64,000 nt of DNA. It comes from Hawksworthiomyces lignivorus. Taxonomy: Eukaryota; Ascomycota; Sordariomycetes; Ophiostomatales; Ophiostomataceae. This document shows positions 36,106 to 45,864 of the stretch, piece by piece. Where the stretch lies: NCBI GenBank assembly GCA_002917075.1, contig NTMA01000115.1, forward strand, positions 91,001 through 155,000, given 5' to 3'. Under the pieces are notes generated by a model, which saw only the letters and a list, made by a program, of their open reading frames with translations, ran no database searches and was not told the DNA's origin. Each line of letters starts with the position of its first letter. Position 1 is the first letter of the stretch. Position numbers and translations under genes: made by a program.

Positions 36106-37174
36106 GGCTTTTGGGTGAGGAGTGTAATTGGATCGAGCTGGAACTGAAAATACCGAGTTCGACGTTACAGCTAGGAAGCGAAAATTACACCCGCAAAGAT
36201 ACGTATTTGCTCTATGATGATCGGGCAAAGAGTTCTTACTATGCCGGTCCGAGATAGTGGTCGTTGGACAGTAACTGGACAGGACCGCCTAACGCAAGAC
36301 ACATGCGGGGTGAGTGCCTTCTGTCCGAGGCGGCAACTTTCCACAAGAACGTTGATGAGAAAATATGCAGACAGAGAAGCCTTGTACTGGGCACCGCAAA
36401 CTTCCACTGCGGCTGAATGCTGTGTAAGCTGATTTCTTGTATCTACCTAGGACCATATTATTTATGCCTTAGCCTGATAGACTCAGCTATATTTTATATG
36501 CTTAGGCCAATTAGTAGCCAACATTGTGAATTTCTTGTACTTTTAAATGCTACCGAGCATTTCGTGTGGTGCATACACAAGAAATTCGCACGAAGCTGTA
36601 TTAGAGGCCGACTCTCCCATGCATATTATTAGCGACTAGTCTAGAACCAGGCACAGGCGGCTTCTTCCTTACTGAGGATGGTGTTGGCGCCAAATAATAG
36701 CAGACGAGATGGAGCACAACTGATGCCCCACAAATACTAGTGCGACCAGCGCTCTCATTGGCTTTAATATTGGGCAGGCACAGCACGACGATTGGCTGGT
36801 GCACCACTAATCAGAAATTTTCGATAAGAAAAAGAGCAGGAACGGCTTAAAAAAAATAAAAGGTAAAATAAAAATAGGAAAAAAAAAAAGCCTGCTGTAA
36901 GTAAGATAGTGGGAAAACCCGCAGTTTCAAAAAAGTCGAGTGGCAACCTCTTATTTTCCGGACCGCAACATTTATCTGCTTCACTACGCCAATTGCTGTT
37001 TTCTGCTCGTGCATCGCAGCCTCCGGAACCCGACGTACGTCAATCTTGTGCATTGTCCGAGCCGATCCGACCCAGCGCAGACGAACGCGAGCAGTCCGCT
37101 TTAGCTGTTCGGTGTCGCTTCTCCGAGGCGATCGAACCACCGACCTATATAAAGAAGGGGACTGCACCCCTCCA
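36106..37174. other. Intergenic, no gene seen
   Basis: About 1.07 kb between the HET relic and the mitochondrial carrier. TATATAAA at 37146-37153 is only 22 nt before the carrier ATG. No gene is supported. Confidence 0.5.
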
Positions 37175-37921
37175 ATGCCCGCGGCGGACGTCGCTGGGCT
37201 CAACAGCGGCGGCAGCAGCGGCAGCGACAAAGAGGTCACATCTCAGTCCAAGTCTCTCGTCTCTCCTTTCGCTTCCGCCTCGACCGTCCCCCTGGAGGAC
37301 GCTCGGCGTGCGGGCAGCGGCACGACCGCCTCCTCTGTCTTTCCGCAGCTCGATCATGGATCTGGACCAACGGCAACGGGCCTGTTGACGGATATACTAG
37401 ATGCAAAGGGCCGAAACGACTCGGTAGAACAGTTTACTATGGCGGGCGGTGACGCCGCCGACAGCGAATATGAGGGGCGGCCGCCTTATGCGCACGTACG
37501 ACTCCCTCCTCCCCGTCTTTTCCGAGCACATGCTCATTGATCTGCTGCTGAACGTGCGTCTGGGGCGCGATGGCTGACCAAGAGATCTAGTCCATGCTTG
37601 CCGGCGGCCTCGGAGGCACCTTTGGCGACATGCTGATGCACTCCCTGGATACGGTGAAGACGCGCCAGCAGGGCGACCCGCACATCCCGCCCAAGTACAC
37701 GTCGCTGGGGTCCTCGTACTACACCATCTGGCGGCAGGAGGGCATCCGCCGCGGCCTGTACGGCGGCTGGCTCCCGGCCCTGCTGGGCTCGTTCCCGGGC
37801 ACGATGATCTTCTTCGGCACCTACGAGTTCAGCAAGCGGCATATGGTCGACTCCGGCGTCCAGCCGCACCTCGCCTACCTGATGAGCGGTGCGTCTCCTC
37901 CGTGTTCCATAGTTGTCGGCG

Positions 37922-37966
<45 letters not shown>

Positions 37967-38753
37967 ACATGCTGCTTCTCGCGCACGCCCAGGCTTCCTC
38001 GGCGACCTCGCGGCGTCGGTCGTGTACGTGCCGTCCGAGGTGCTCAAGACGCGCCTGCAGCTGCAGGGGCGGTACCAGAACCCGTACTTCGACTCGGGCT
38101 ACAACTACCGCGGCACCGTCGACGCCGCCCGCACCATTGTGCGCTACGAGGGCGCCGCCGCCCTCTTCTACGGCTACAAGGCCACGCTGTACCGCGACCT
38201 GCCCTTCTCGGCCCTGCAGTTCATGTTCTGGGAGCAGGCCCAGAGCTGGGCCCGCCGCTGGAAGCAGAGCCGCGACATCGGCCTGCCCCTCGACTTTCTC
38301 ACGGGTGCGGGCGCGGGCGGCTTCGCCGGCGCCCTTACCTGCCCTCTCGACGTTGTCAAGACCCGCCTGCAGACGCAGCTGCGCCCAGACGCGCACGGCG
38401 CACCTGCTGCCACCAAGGCCTCGTCTGCCGCCGCCGCCGCCGCCCATCCGTCGCACAAGTCGTCGCCGCAGCCCCCGCCGCCGCAGCAGCCGCCGCAGAC
38501 GCGCAGCATCTCCACGTCGTCGCCGTCCACGCACACGCCGCGGCCCGGCGCCGTCAGCCTCGACACGTCGTCGGTGTTCACGGGCCTCCGGCTGATCTAC
38601 CGCACCGAGGGCGTCGGCGGGTGGTTCCGCGGCGTCGGGCCCCGCGTCGTCTGGACCAGCATCCAGAGCGGCTGCATGCTGCTGCTCTACCAGACCATCC
38701 TGCGGCAGCTCGAGGTCATGATGCCCGTGGGCCTCGAGCTGGAAGAGGCGTGA
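37175..38753 (+). CDS. Mitochondrial carrier (SLC25) protein
   Basis: Exons 37175-37495, 37591-37888 and 37993-38753 encode 459 aa. After a ~107-residue Ser/Gly-rich N-terminal extension ending EYEGRPPYAH come three carrier repeats with signatures HSLDTVKTRQQ (Pro replaced by Ser), PSEVLKTRLQ and PLDVVKTRLQ. Each is followed by the GLYGGW / LFYGYKATLYRDLP / GWFRGVGPRVVW motifs of even helices. Repeat 3 contains an unusually long Ala/Pro/Gln/Ser-rich insertion (about 100 aa) in its matrix loop. The substrate is unknown. It resembles a conserved fungal carrier group whose transported molecule I cannot name. Intron 2 contains a run of 39 T. A TATA-like box 22 nt upstream of ATG 37175 is too close for the usual TATA-TSS spacing, so either it is not used or translation starts downstream. 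Confidence 0.9.
37924..37962 (+). repeat. Poly-T tract (39 nt) inside an intron
   Basis: An uninterrupted run of T just 5' of a GCTGAC branch site in intron 2 of the mitochondrial carrier. Its exact length is likely uncertain in the assembly. Confidence 0.9.
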
Positions 38754-39202
38754 TGCGCAAAGGAACTAAAGGGAGAGGAGGGGTCTGTGGATGCGGCGAC
38801 CGCAGTTTGGTCGACAGACAAAAAGTCGACAGCGAATCTACACTCTCACAAAGCACGCAACATGTATTATTACAAAATCTTTTGCATGGCAGGGGGGGAG
38901 AACGGGGAGATAGAAAAACGGCGTTCAGGGACACGGCTCCGGTTGCGCCCAGGCAGTGGCGGGCACGACACAGACGATGTCACGGCATCGTCTCACAGCA
39001 CATAGTTGTCTTTCCTTTATTTGTCTCATTTGGCTTTTTAGAACAGCAGCATCTTGGGAAAACCGCGAGAACTCATAGACCGTTGCATACAAATCTACAC
39101 TTCGTAAAACACAGAATTCCGCGTTTCTCGGTCATGCTACCTTGTGCACAGGGAGCTCGCAAAACATAGAGCGGAGCGAGACAGCTGTCTTCTCTTTCCG
39201 CC
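38754..39202. other. Spacer between convergent genes
   Basis: About 450 bases between the carrier stop and the isochorismatase stop, presumably two 3'UTRs. No gene is seen. Confidence 0.55.
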
Positions 39203-39906
39203 TTACTCGCGTGCCACATCTTTGCTCTGGATTATGGTGGCAAAAGCGTCCGCCAGCTCGGCCAGCACCACCTTCTTCACCTCGGCCGCCGAGCCGCCGG
39301 GGATGTCCCGGGTGCCCACGGCGTCCTCTACGACTAGCGTGTCGTAGTCCCGCTCTGCCGCCTGCCGTGCTGTCGTCGACACGCAGACGTGGGCCTTTGA
39401 AAGTCAGTGCATTTGACAGGTTAAATTTTAAATTTAATGTATGTAACATGTACAGCACGCATAAATGTGTAAAGGAGACGAATTTCGAACAGAGGTGGGG
39501 CCACTCATACCATGTACCCGACCAGCACCACCTTGCCATGGCCAGACGCCTGAAGACGGTCCTGCAGGTCAGTTCCTGTGAAGGACCCGGGATGGTTCTT
39601 GTGGACGACGGCCTCGCCGGCCTGCGGCGCCAGCTCGGGCAATTCATCGGCCAGCGCAGTGCCGGGGGTAAAGACGGGGGCACCGGCGGGAGCGTCGTGC
39701 AGGACGTGGACAACGCTGCCCCCGGCCGCCCGGTAGGCTTGCAGGAGGGCGGCGATCACCTTGCGGGATTCCTCGATGCCGCTGATCTTGAGCTTGCCTT
39801 CTGCGTACTCATTTTGGGCGTCGATGATGACCAGCGTGCTGTCGCGCACGGAAGCGGTAGACGGCGGGGCGCCGACGATCTGCCGGAAGGAAGCAGCTGA
39901 GGCCAT
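39203..39906 (-). CDS. Isochorismatase-like cysteine hydrolase
   Basis: Minus-strand exons 39906-39511 and 39394-39203 encode 195 aa. The catalytic triad of the family is present: Asp in [10 protein letters not shown] (D29), Lys in [11 protein letters not shown] (K103) and Cys in [14 protein letters not shown] (C136). The intron interrupts between GYM and AHVC, with donor GTATGA and a CTGAC branch before the acceptor, so a frame that ignores it loses the nucleophile. The family hydrolyses isochorismate, nicotinamide, carbamoyl-sarcosine and similar C-N or vinyl-ether bonds. Nothing here fixes the substrate. It is probably cytosolic, as there is no signal peptide. Confidence 0.9.
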
Positions 39907-41225
39907 TTTATATCTGTGTACACGATGAAATTGATCTGGAGACCAAAGGAGGAGCAGACAAATGGAACTTCAAGCAGAAATGTCAAAAGAGCAAGCCAGG
40001 GATGAAGCAAAAACTACAAGAAAGGAGTATTTAACCGAGGTGAGCGAGAACAGGCAATCAAGCACAGATTATTCTTCTCCAGATTTTCTTCTCCAGAATT
40101 ACAAGTCCAGCTAGAAACAGAAACCTGCCACACTGGCAATGTCCTGCCTCGCCAAGACGAGAGCGCTCGCAATGCTAAGTCCGCCTTGCACCACCCATTT
40201 CCTGGAGGTGCCGTGCCTTCTCCTCGCGGTTCCGCTCTTGATTTGTTCATTGCCCGTTTTCATTTGTCATTGTCGCTTAGTAGCGTCGTGAAGATCAACC
40301 TTCAGACCGCGGACCGCATAGTAGTTCTAGGCTAGGTTTTCCGTAAAGCCGCATGTGAAAAAGAGCAGCCAGCCCCAAATCAACGAGTCTCGTCGGCGAC
40401 AAATAGGTTCTCTTGTTCAGCCCTTGATTACAACAATACGGCAAATACGGAGCACCACAAAGAAAGCAGCCATGATCAACTCAACAGACAGAAGAAAAAC
40501 AAAAGCATCCAGTGAGGAGAAGTAAGAGGTCCGAAGACACAAGAGCAGTCCCAATGAAAGAGACCATATCCATTTCAAAGCTAAAACGGCGTGTAGTCGT
40601 CTCTTCCAACGGAGCACATTATCACTGCTAGCGGTAGATAGAACATAAAATAAATAAGGGTCTTCCAAAGTCTTTACAGAGATAGCTGCCAAAATGACAA
40701 TGGGAATCTTGAAGACTTGCGTCCCTTGAGCAGGTCCGTCCCAGGCCACTTTAACAGCCGGTTCAAGCTCACAGCAAAATTTTCGGCTTTTAGCGTTACT
40801 TCAGCGCAATACAGGGCATAGTGGGGCCTAAATGGGTCCAAAGCTCCCCTAAAGTGCCATTAGCTCCTCTGATTGGCCAGAAACTCAATGCTTTCCCCCA
40901 CCTCCCATTGGTCCACAGTTCTTTCCCGAGATCATACCACAATAAACTTCGGAATTTCGTCTCTCAATAAGCCTCACCTCACTGTCGATATCACCTCTCA
41001 TATGAGCTGTCTATACCTTTGAACCTCCACTCGACATTCCTACCATTGACGTCGATAAACACTTCTCTTCATTCTTGAGCCTCTTGTGGACTGTTTCCCC
41101 GGGGAAATGGCCCCTGGCGACGGCGTTCTCTCCCAAAGTCGACCGTCTGCAAGCAGCTTCATCGACGAATGAATCTACACTCAACCGACCGACCTACCAT
41201 TCTCTTTCTCCTCTAGCGGCAAGCC
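39907..41225. other. Intergenic, no supported gene
   Basis: About 1.3 kb. A hydrophobic minus-strand frame at 40417-40749 begins with GTG and has no family pattern, so it is not called. The rest presumably holds promoters for the two divergent neighbours. Confidence 0.5.
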
Positions 41226-44200
41226 ATGACGCCCACTCCGCCCCTCCCCGTGCCGTCCAAGGCAGCCATCCGGGCGATGCGCGGCCTCGTGCTGGGGACA
41301 TCCTGCACGCTAGCCCTTATCACAGAGGACCGCCGCCGCCGCATCAACGCGGCCCGCAACGCCATTCGCAACGCCGACCGCATCCGATCCGCCCGACGAT
41401 ACCATGCGGGCGGAACCGCATTCGCCGTCGCTCTCGAGGAAGAGAGCCTTACCGTGGAGCCGGGCGTGGTACACTGGAATACGGCGACGGCGGCCAGCGA
41501 CAAAGGTGATGGCCGCGCACCTACCAGAGCCAACCGCAAGGGGAGGGCCGGCACCCCTCCGGGCCTGCTCGACTGGTCGGATGTGGTGCCGGCCAAGCAG
41601 CGGCTGACAGCTACAACCACGACGACGACGTCCAAGCGGACGAACATCTTCCTCCGCGAAAGCTCGTCCCCTTCGCCCTCGCTTAAAGATGCGCTAGCCG
41701 CGACAGCGACAACATCGACAACGGCTGACTCAGACACATCGGCATCTGTTCCATCCATTTCCCAGCAAAGCATTCTACCTGATGACCCGCAACCCGCCAA
41801 ATCTTTCACCCTCAGACCTCCCTCCGCTTCTCAACGAGAAGTCCAAAAACCGCTGCCTTCATTGGCCCAGCGAGCACAAGAATACAGCAGCCGGACACGG
41901 ACAGCCTCTCGGTCTCGGGACCTCGCATTCATGGATGAAATCGCGTCACGAAAAATCATCGATGTGCAGGCAGTGACGGCACAGATTGCCAGGCTAGTGG
42001 AGACAGAGAGCCGAGCGGGTCTCGAAGCGGCCGTGAAGATCTTGTTATCAACAGCGCCAGTTGTTTCTCGTGCCACCATTCCCTCTACTAAAGAACTTCA
42101 CTCACTGTGGGCAGCATCAGCAGCACTATGCCGGGCATGTCAAGACATGGGAGAGATGGATCTCGCGCAGGACGTTCTGCAGCTAGCGGTGCAGTGCGGG
42201 CAGCTCGACGAAGCTACTTATTTCGCTCATAACCCGCTGCCGGTCGTGCGGTCTATTGCACCGCTAGACGAAGTAAAGGCAGCAGCAGCGAGTCTGACAG
42301 CCACTGACACTCCGGTCTCTGGCCGGAATGCGCTTATCAGGAGACTACAAGATGCCACCGCTCTGTTTCTGCCGTCTCTTTCCTCAAATTCGCGAACAAA
42401 TTCCGTGGCGGAACTAGTGAGTACTGCGCGGGAATTGATCGAGTGCGCGCTTGCTCTGCGCCACCAGAAGTCGTTTAAGACTGTCTATGAATCCATCGTG
42501 GCGTATCCAGGAGACATGTCTGAGTTGTCCCACTGGTATATCAACCAGCTGCAGCAGAGCCAGAGCTACAAGACGATCGTGTGGGCTTTCTTGGCGCGGC
42601 CGCCGCGTTCGGGCTCCCTGTCGCAGAGCGCATTCTTCCAGACCGGCGACCATGTAGTCGAAGCTGTCCGGCGCAACCACTATGTGCAAGCAGACGAAGT
42701 CTTTGCGGGTCTGCTCCAGCTCTGTTCGGCCAACCGCCGTCTCCGGACCACCTGGGTGACGGATCTGCTCTACGGGCAGTGGCTAAAAACGCGCGACTTT
42801 GGGCTCATCTGCGATCTCTTTGCGCAGCTCACGGGCGCGAAAGAACAGATTGCGGATCGGGTGATGCACGCCGACGGAGCGTACCGGGTGATGGTGCAAA
42901 TTGCGCTGGAGGCGGATCAGCAAGCCGCCGCGCAAGAGTACTACGATGAACTCGTTGCGGCACAGCCGGCAGCGGAAGGCGACATCCGGCTGCGGGGTCT
43001 GTTCGCACTCGCCAAGGCGAAGCAGGGCGACTGGGCGGGCGTGCGCGCAGAGTTCGACACGGCGACAGCGCTGGCGGGGCCCGCGGGCTTGCCTGCGCGG
43101 GACGCTGAGCGCGTGTTCGTGCCCATTGCGCAGGCGCACCTGCAGCAGCACAGCCACGAGACGGACGGCGGGATCGGCGCGACGGAGGCGTTTCTCAAGA
43201 CGTACATCGACGAGCTCGGAGTGCCCGTAGGCCCGCAGCTCGTCACGCTCGTGGCGCAGGCGTACGGCGAGCGGCGCGAAGCGCGGGCATTTGTCGGCTG
43301 GCTAGCGTACTGCGCAAGCCGCGGCTTCGCCGTCGACGCCGCGTTCAGCAACGCCATCCTGCAGAGCTGCCGCCGCCACTGGCGCTTCGGCTTCCGCGAC
43401 CTGCGCACCCTGTACCGCAAGCTACGCGCGCTGTGCCCAGACTTTGAGGACCGCGTCACCCAGACCATCATGACGCACGCCGCCATCGCCGACGCCCGCC
43501 ATGCCGGCCACGCTGGGCTCGCCCTCCGCGGTCGCGTCCTGTCCCTGCATATCAACAATAACGGCAGCAACAACCTGTCTGCCTCGAATAGCAAGAGCAC
43601 CACTGCTGCCAATACCAAACCCACTACTCCCGGCAGCGGCTTCTCCGTGCCACCGCTGTCGCCGTCGTCTGCGGCCGGCCGGCGCGTGGACGAGAACGAC
43701 CTTTACTTGGCCATGAAACAAGCATTCGCCTCAGGCTACCCAGCAAAAACAGTCCGCCTCTATCAGCAAGGCGTGCGTGGCGGCCTGCCACCCAGCGAGA
43801 AGTGTCTGAAGCTTGCCGTCGCGGCAGCCATGAAAGGGGGCAGCAGCGGCGTCGGCAGCGGCAGCAAGCAGGCGGCCCAGCTGGCCACATCTGCCGCAGG
43901 GAGGCCGCCAAAGACGGCCGACTTGGATGCGGCCGTCAGCCTTCTCCAGACGGCGCGCGCAGCCGGCCAGGACGTCGACGCCGCCACAGCGTACGTGGCC
44001 GTCGCCTACATCGAGGCGGTGTGCCCGCGGTCTTCAGCCGCGTGGACGCGCGGGCGAGAGGGACGAGGGAGCGAAGAGAGAGGAAAGGATGCCGTGGCTG
44101 CGGCCGTGCGTGCGATCCTGGCACGGCTGAACGCATGCGGCGTGCGCGTAACGGACCTGGCCCTCAACCGTGCCGCGTTCCACCTGTACAAGGCCGGTCA

Positions 44201-44954
44201 TCTGCGTGGCGCCGTTGCGCTGGCGTTGGAAGCAGCAGATGAGGCGTCAGCGGCAACGGTGGCAGCAGCAGCTGGTAAGACGATGCCGGCACTCACTCCT
44301 CCTACACCCAAGCCTGGCTACAACCTATGGAACTTTTGCGTCATCGTAGCCGCCTGCGCGCGGCTCGCCGACGCTCGCGGCATCCGCCTAGCCGTCGCGG
44401 GCGCCCTCGCACAAGACGGAATTATTGGCGAGCGCGTCGCTTACAAGGTGCTTAAACAGGCACGGCGCCGTCTGCGCGCACACTGCTTCGACTATGAGTG
44501 CTCTATGGCCACCGCATCGCCGACCTCTGTAGGCAACAGCCCGGCAGCGGCCGACAGCAGCTTGACCGAGGAGCAGCACCAGCAGCATCTGCAGGCGTTG
44601 CAGGCTGTAGAGGAGGCACTGGAGCAAGCGCGCGCGGCGCGGCAGCGGCTCCGTACGGAGGGCCGCGAGCTGGAGGCGGCCGCTGTGGACATTATGCGAC
44701 GAGCCGCGCTCAACGCTGGCTGTGCGCCCGTCGACTTCGACCAGGTGCCATTCCTCAAGCGACAAATGGCCGTATCCCGCAGCCCACCAGCCGTCTCCGC
44801 CATCGGTGAAGACGATGCGTCCAGCAGCATCAGCAGCGGCAGCAGCTGGGACCTAGCGGATGTGGCCACGCCCGAGAGCAAGAAAGACCGGCCACACACG
44901 AATGCTATGCCTGCGGTGATGGCTGCTGCGGACGTCCTAGCTTGTTCAACATAA
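41226..44954 (+). CDS. Long PPR-like protein, probably mitochondrial
   Basis: A single uninterrupted frame of 1242 aa. The N-terminus (MTPTPPLPVPSKAAIRAMRGLVLGTSC...DRRRRINAARNAIRNADRIRSARRYH) is basic with few acidic residues and fits mitochondrial targeting. The body is made of helical repeats resembling divergent pentatricopeptide repeats (for example YRVMVQIALEADQQAAAQEYYDELV, NLWNFCVIVAACARLADARGIRLAVAGAL). It is interrupted by low-complexity Ser/Thr/Asn segments (e.g. residues ~780-815), and the C-terminus is Ser-rich. Fungal PPR proteins of this size generally bind mitochondrial transcripts for processing or translation. I cannot assign the target. GC-rich core-like codon use and lack of introns suggest an essential housekeeping gene. 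Confidence 0.8.
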   Translation: MTPTPPLPVPSKAAIRAMRGLVLGTSCTLALITEDRRRRINAARNAIRNADRIRSARRYHAGGTAFAVALEEESLTVEPGVVHWNTATAASDKGDGRAPTRANRKGRAGTPPGLLDWSDVVPAKQRLTATTTTTTSKRTNIFLRESSSPSPSLKDALAATATTSTTADSDTSASVPSISQQSILPDDPQPAKSFTLRPPSASQREVQKPLPSLAQRAQEYSSRTRTASRSRDLAFMDEIASRKIIDVQAVTAQIARLVETESRAGLEAAVKILLSTAPVVSRATIPSTKELHSLWAASAALCRACQDMGEMDLAQDVLQLAVQCGQLDEATYFAHNPLPVVRSIAPLDEVKAAAASLTATDTPVSGRNALIRRLQDATALFLPSLSSNSRTNSVAELVSTARELIECALALRHQKSFKTVYESIVAYPGDMSELSHWYINQLQQSQSYKTIVWAFLARPPRSGSLSQSAFFQTGDHVVEAVRRNHYVQADEVFAGLLQLCSANRRLRTTWVTDLLYGQWLKTRDFGLICDLFAQLTGAKEQIADRVMHADGAYRVMVQIALEADQQAAAQEYYDELVAAQPAAEGDIRLRGLFALAKAKQGDWAGVRAEFDTATALAGPAGLPARDAERVFVPIAQAHLQQHSHETDGGIGATEAFLKTYIDELGVPVGPQLVTLVAQAYGERREARAFVGWLAYCASRGFAVDAAFSNAILQSCRRHWRFGFRDLRTLYRKLRALCPDFEDRVTQTIMTHAAIADARHAGHAGLALRGRVLSLHINNNGSNNLSASNSKSTTAANTKPTTPGSGFSVPPLSPSSAAGRRVDENDLYLAMKQAFASGYPAKTVRLYQQGVRGGLPPSEKCLKLAVAAAMKGGSSGVGSGSKQAAQLATSAAGRPPKTADLDAAVSLLQTARAAGQDVDAATAYVAVAYIEAVCPRSSAAWTRGREGRGSEERGKDAVAAAVRAILARLNACGVRVTDLALNRAAFHLYKAGHLRGAVALALEAADEASAATVAAAAGKTMPALTPPTPKPGYNLWNFCVIVAACARLADARGIRLAVAGALAQDGIIGERVAYKVLKQARRRLRAHCFDYECSMATASPTSVGNSPAAADSSLTEEQHQQHLQALQAVEEALEQARAARQRLRTEGRELEAAAVDIMRRAALNAGCAPVDFDQVPFLKRQMAVSRSPPAVSAIGEDDASSSISSGSSWDLADVATPESKKDRPHTNAMPAVMAAADVLACST

Positions 44955-45864
44955 CCTGCCAGCATTATAATTTCACTGAAAAACAACTATAAGACTATAA
45001 AATTCGTTTGTATATAAATTTAGATGCTGTATATAGAAGATTTTTTTTGAATAGGCATTTGTTATCGTCTACACAATGTACTCGCTGCAAGACTAATCCA
45101 CCGTATTACATGTACACATTATCGCTAAAATTATCCAGAACACGCATTCGCTGTACATATATAGTGAAAATAGTTTGTGACACTACAAGTTGCCAGAGAG
45201 TGGATACTTGAAGGCAGAGCTGGTTCTCGGACAATCACCTGAAGGGCGTCACGGGAGGACTAAGAGTGGCTAGAGCAATGCAGTATCACTGGTTGAAACA
45301 GCGACGATGATGAAGGCGAAGAAAACAACCTTATCCTATTTATATCATTTCTCTCCGGGGCCTCATAGAAGAATCTGTTAATCGCACATACAGAATAAGC
45401 ATCACGCATGAAGAACTTGGTATCCTCAGAAGTGACTTGCCGACGAGATACCCGCTGACGTGGGGATGGGGGTGAACACGGTCCGGTCGGTGGAAATTAA
45501 ACATGCACATGAATATCGCATCTATGGCTGGTCTGTATGGCGGTTTCTGTCCGAGGGCGGTTCCGCTTAGCATAGACGTATCTTACAGATGCATAGCCAG
45601 AATTGGTTAGCATACAGATAAACCCCCTCCAACTGAAAGTTTACCAGAATAGTGCTGCCTCAGGCTCACTATTTTGCGCGGGGCTTGCAGCCTTATCGAT
45701 CCCACGGCCACAGCGTCCCTAGCAAGCACAATGATCCTTCTACCTTTGTCAAGCCGATCGACTGAGAACAAATTTTTCCGTTAGCGCGCTCGGGTTTTCT
45801 CTCTTTATATGATCTATCGACCGTCATTTTCGATTCCTCTGCCAAACGAACCCCACTCCAAACC
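44955..45864. other. AT-rich intergenic region, no gene seen
   Basis: About 900 bases separating the core block from the NLR-type gene. No coding family pattern is seen on either strand. Confidence 0.55.

Noticed and set aside
37594..38595. 333-codon frame running through the poly-T intron of the carrier (and poly-Lys frames on the minus strand)
   Set aside because: Translation through T39/A39 is an artefact. Splicing at 37889-37992 gives the three-repeat carrier.
40417..40749. Hydrophobic 110-codon minus-strand frame
   Set aside because: It starts with GTG, has no recognisable family and sits in a promoter region. Hydrophobicity alone is not enough.
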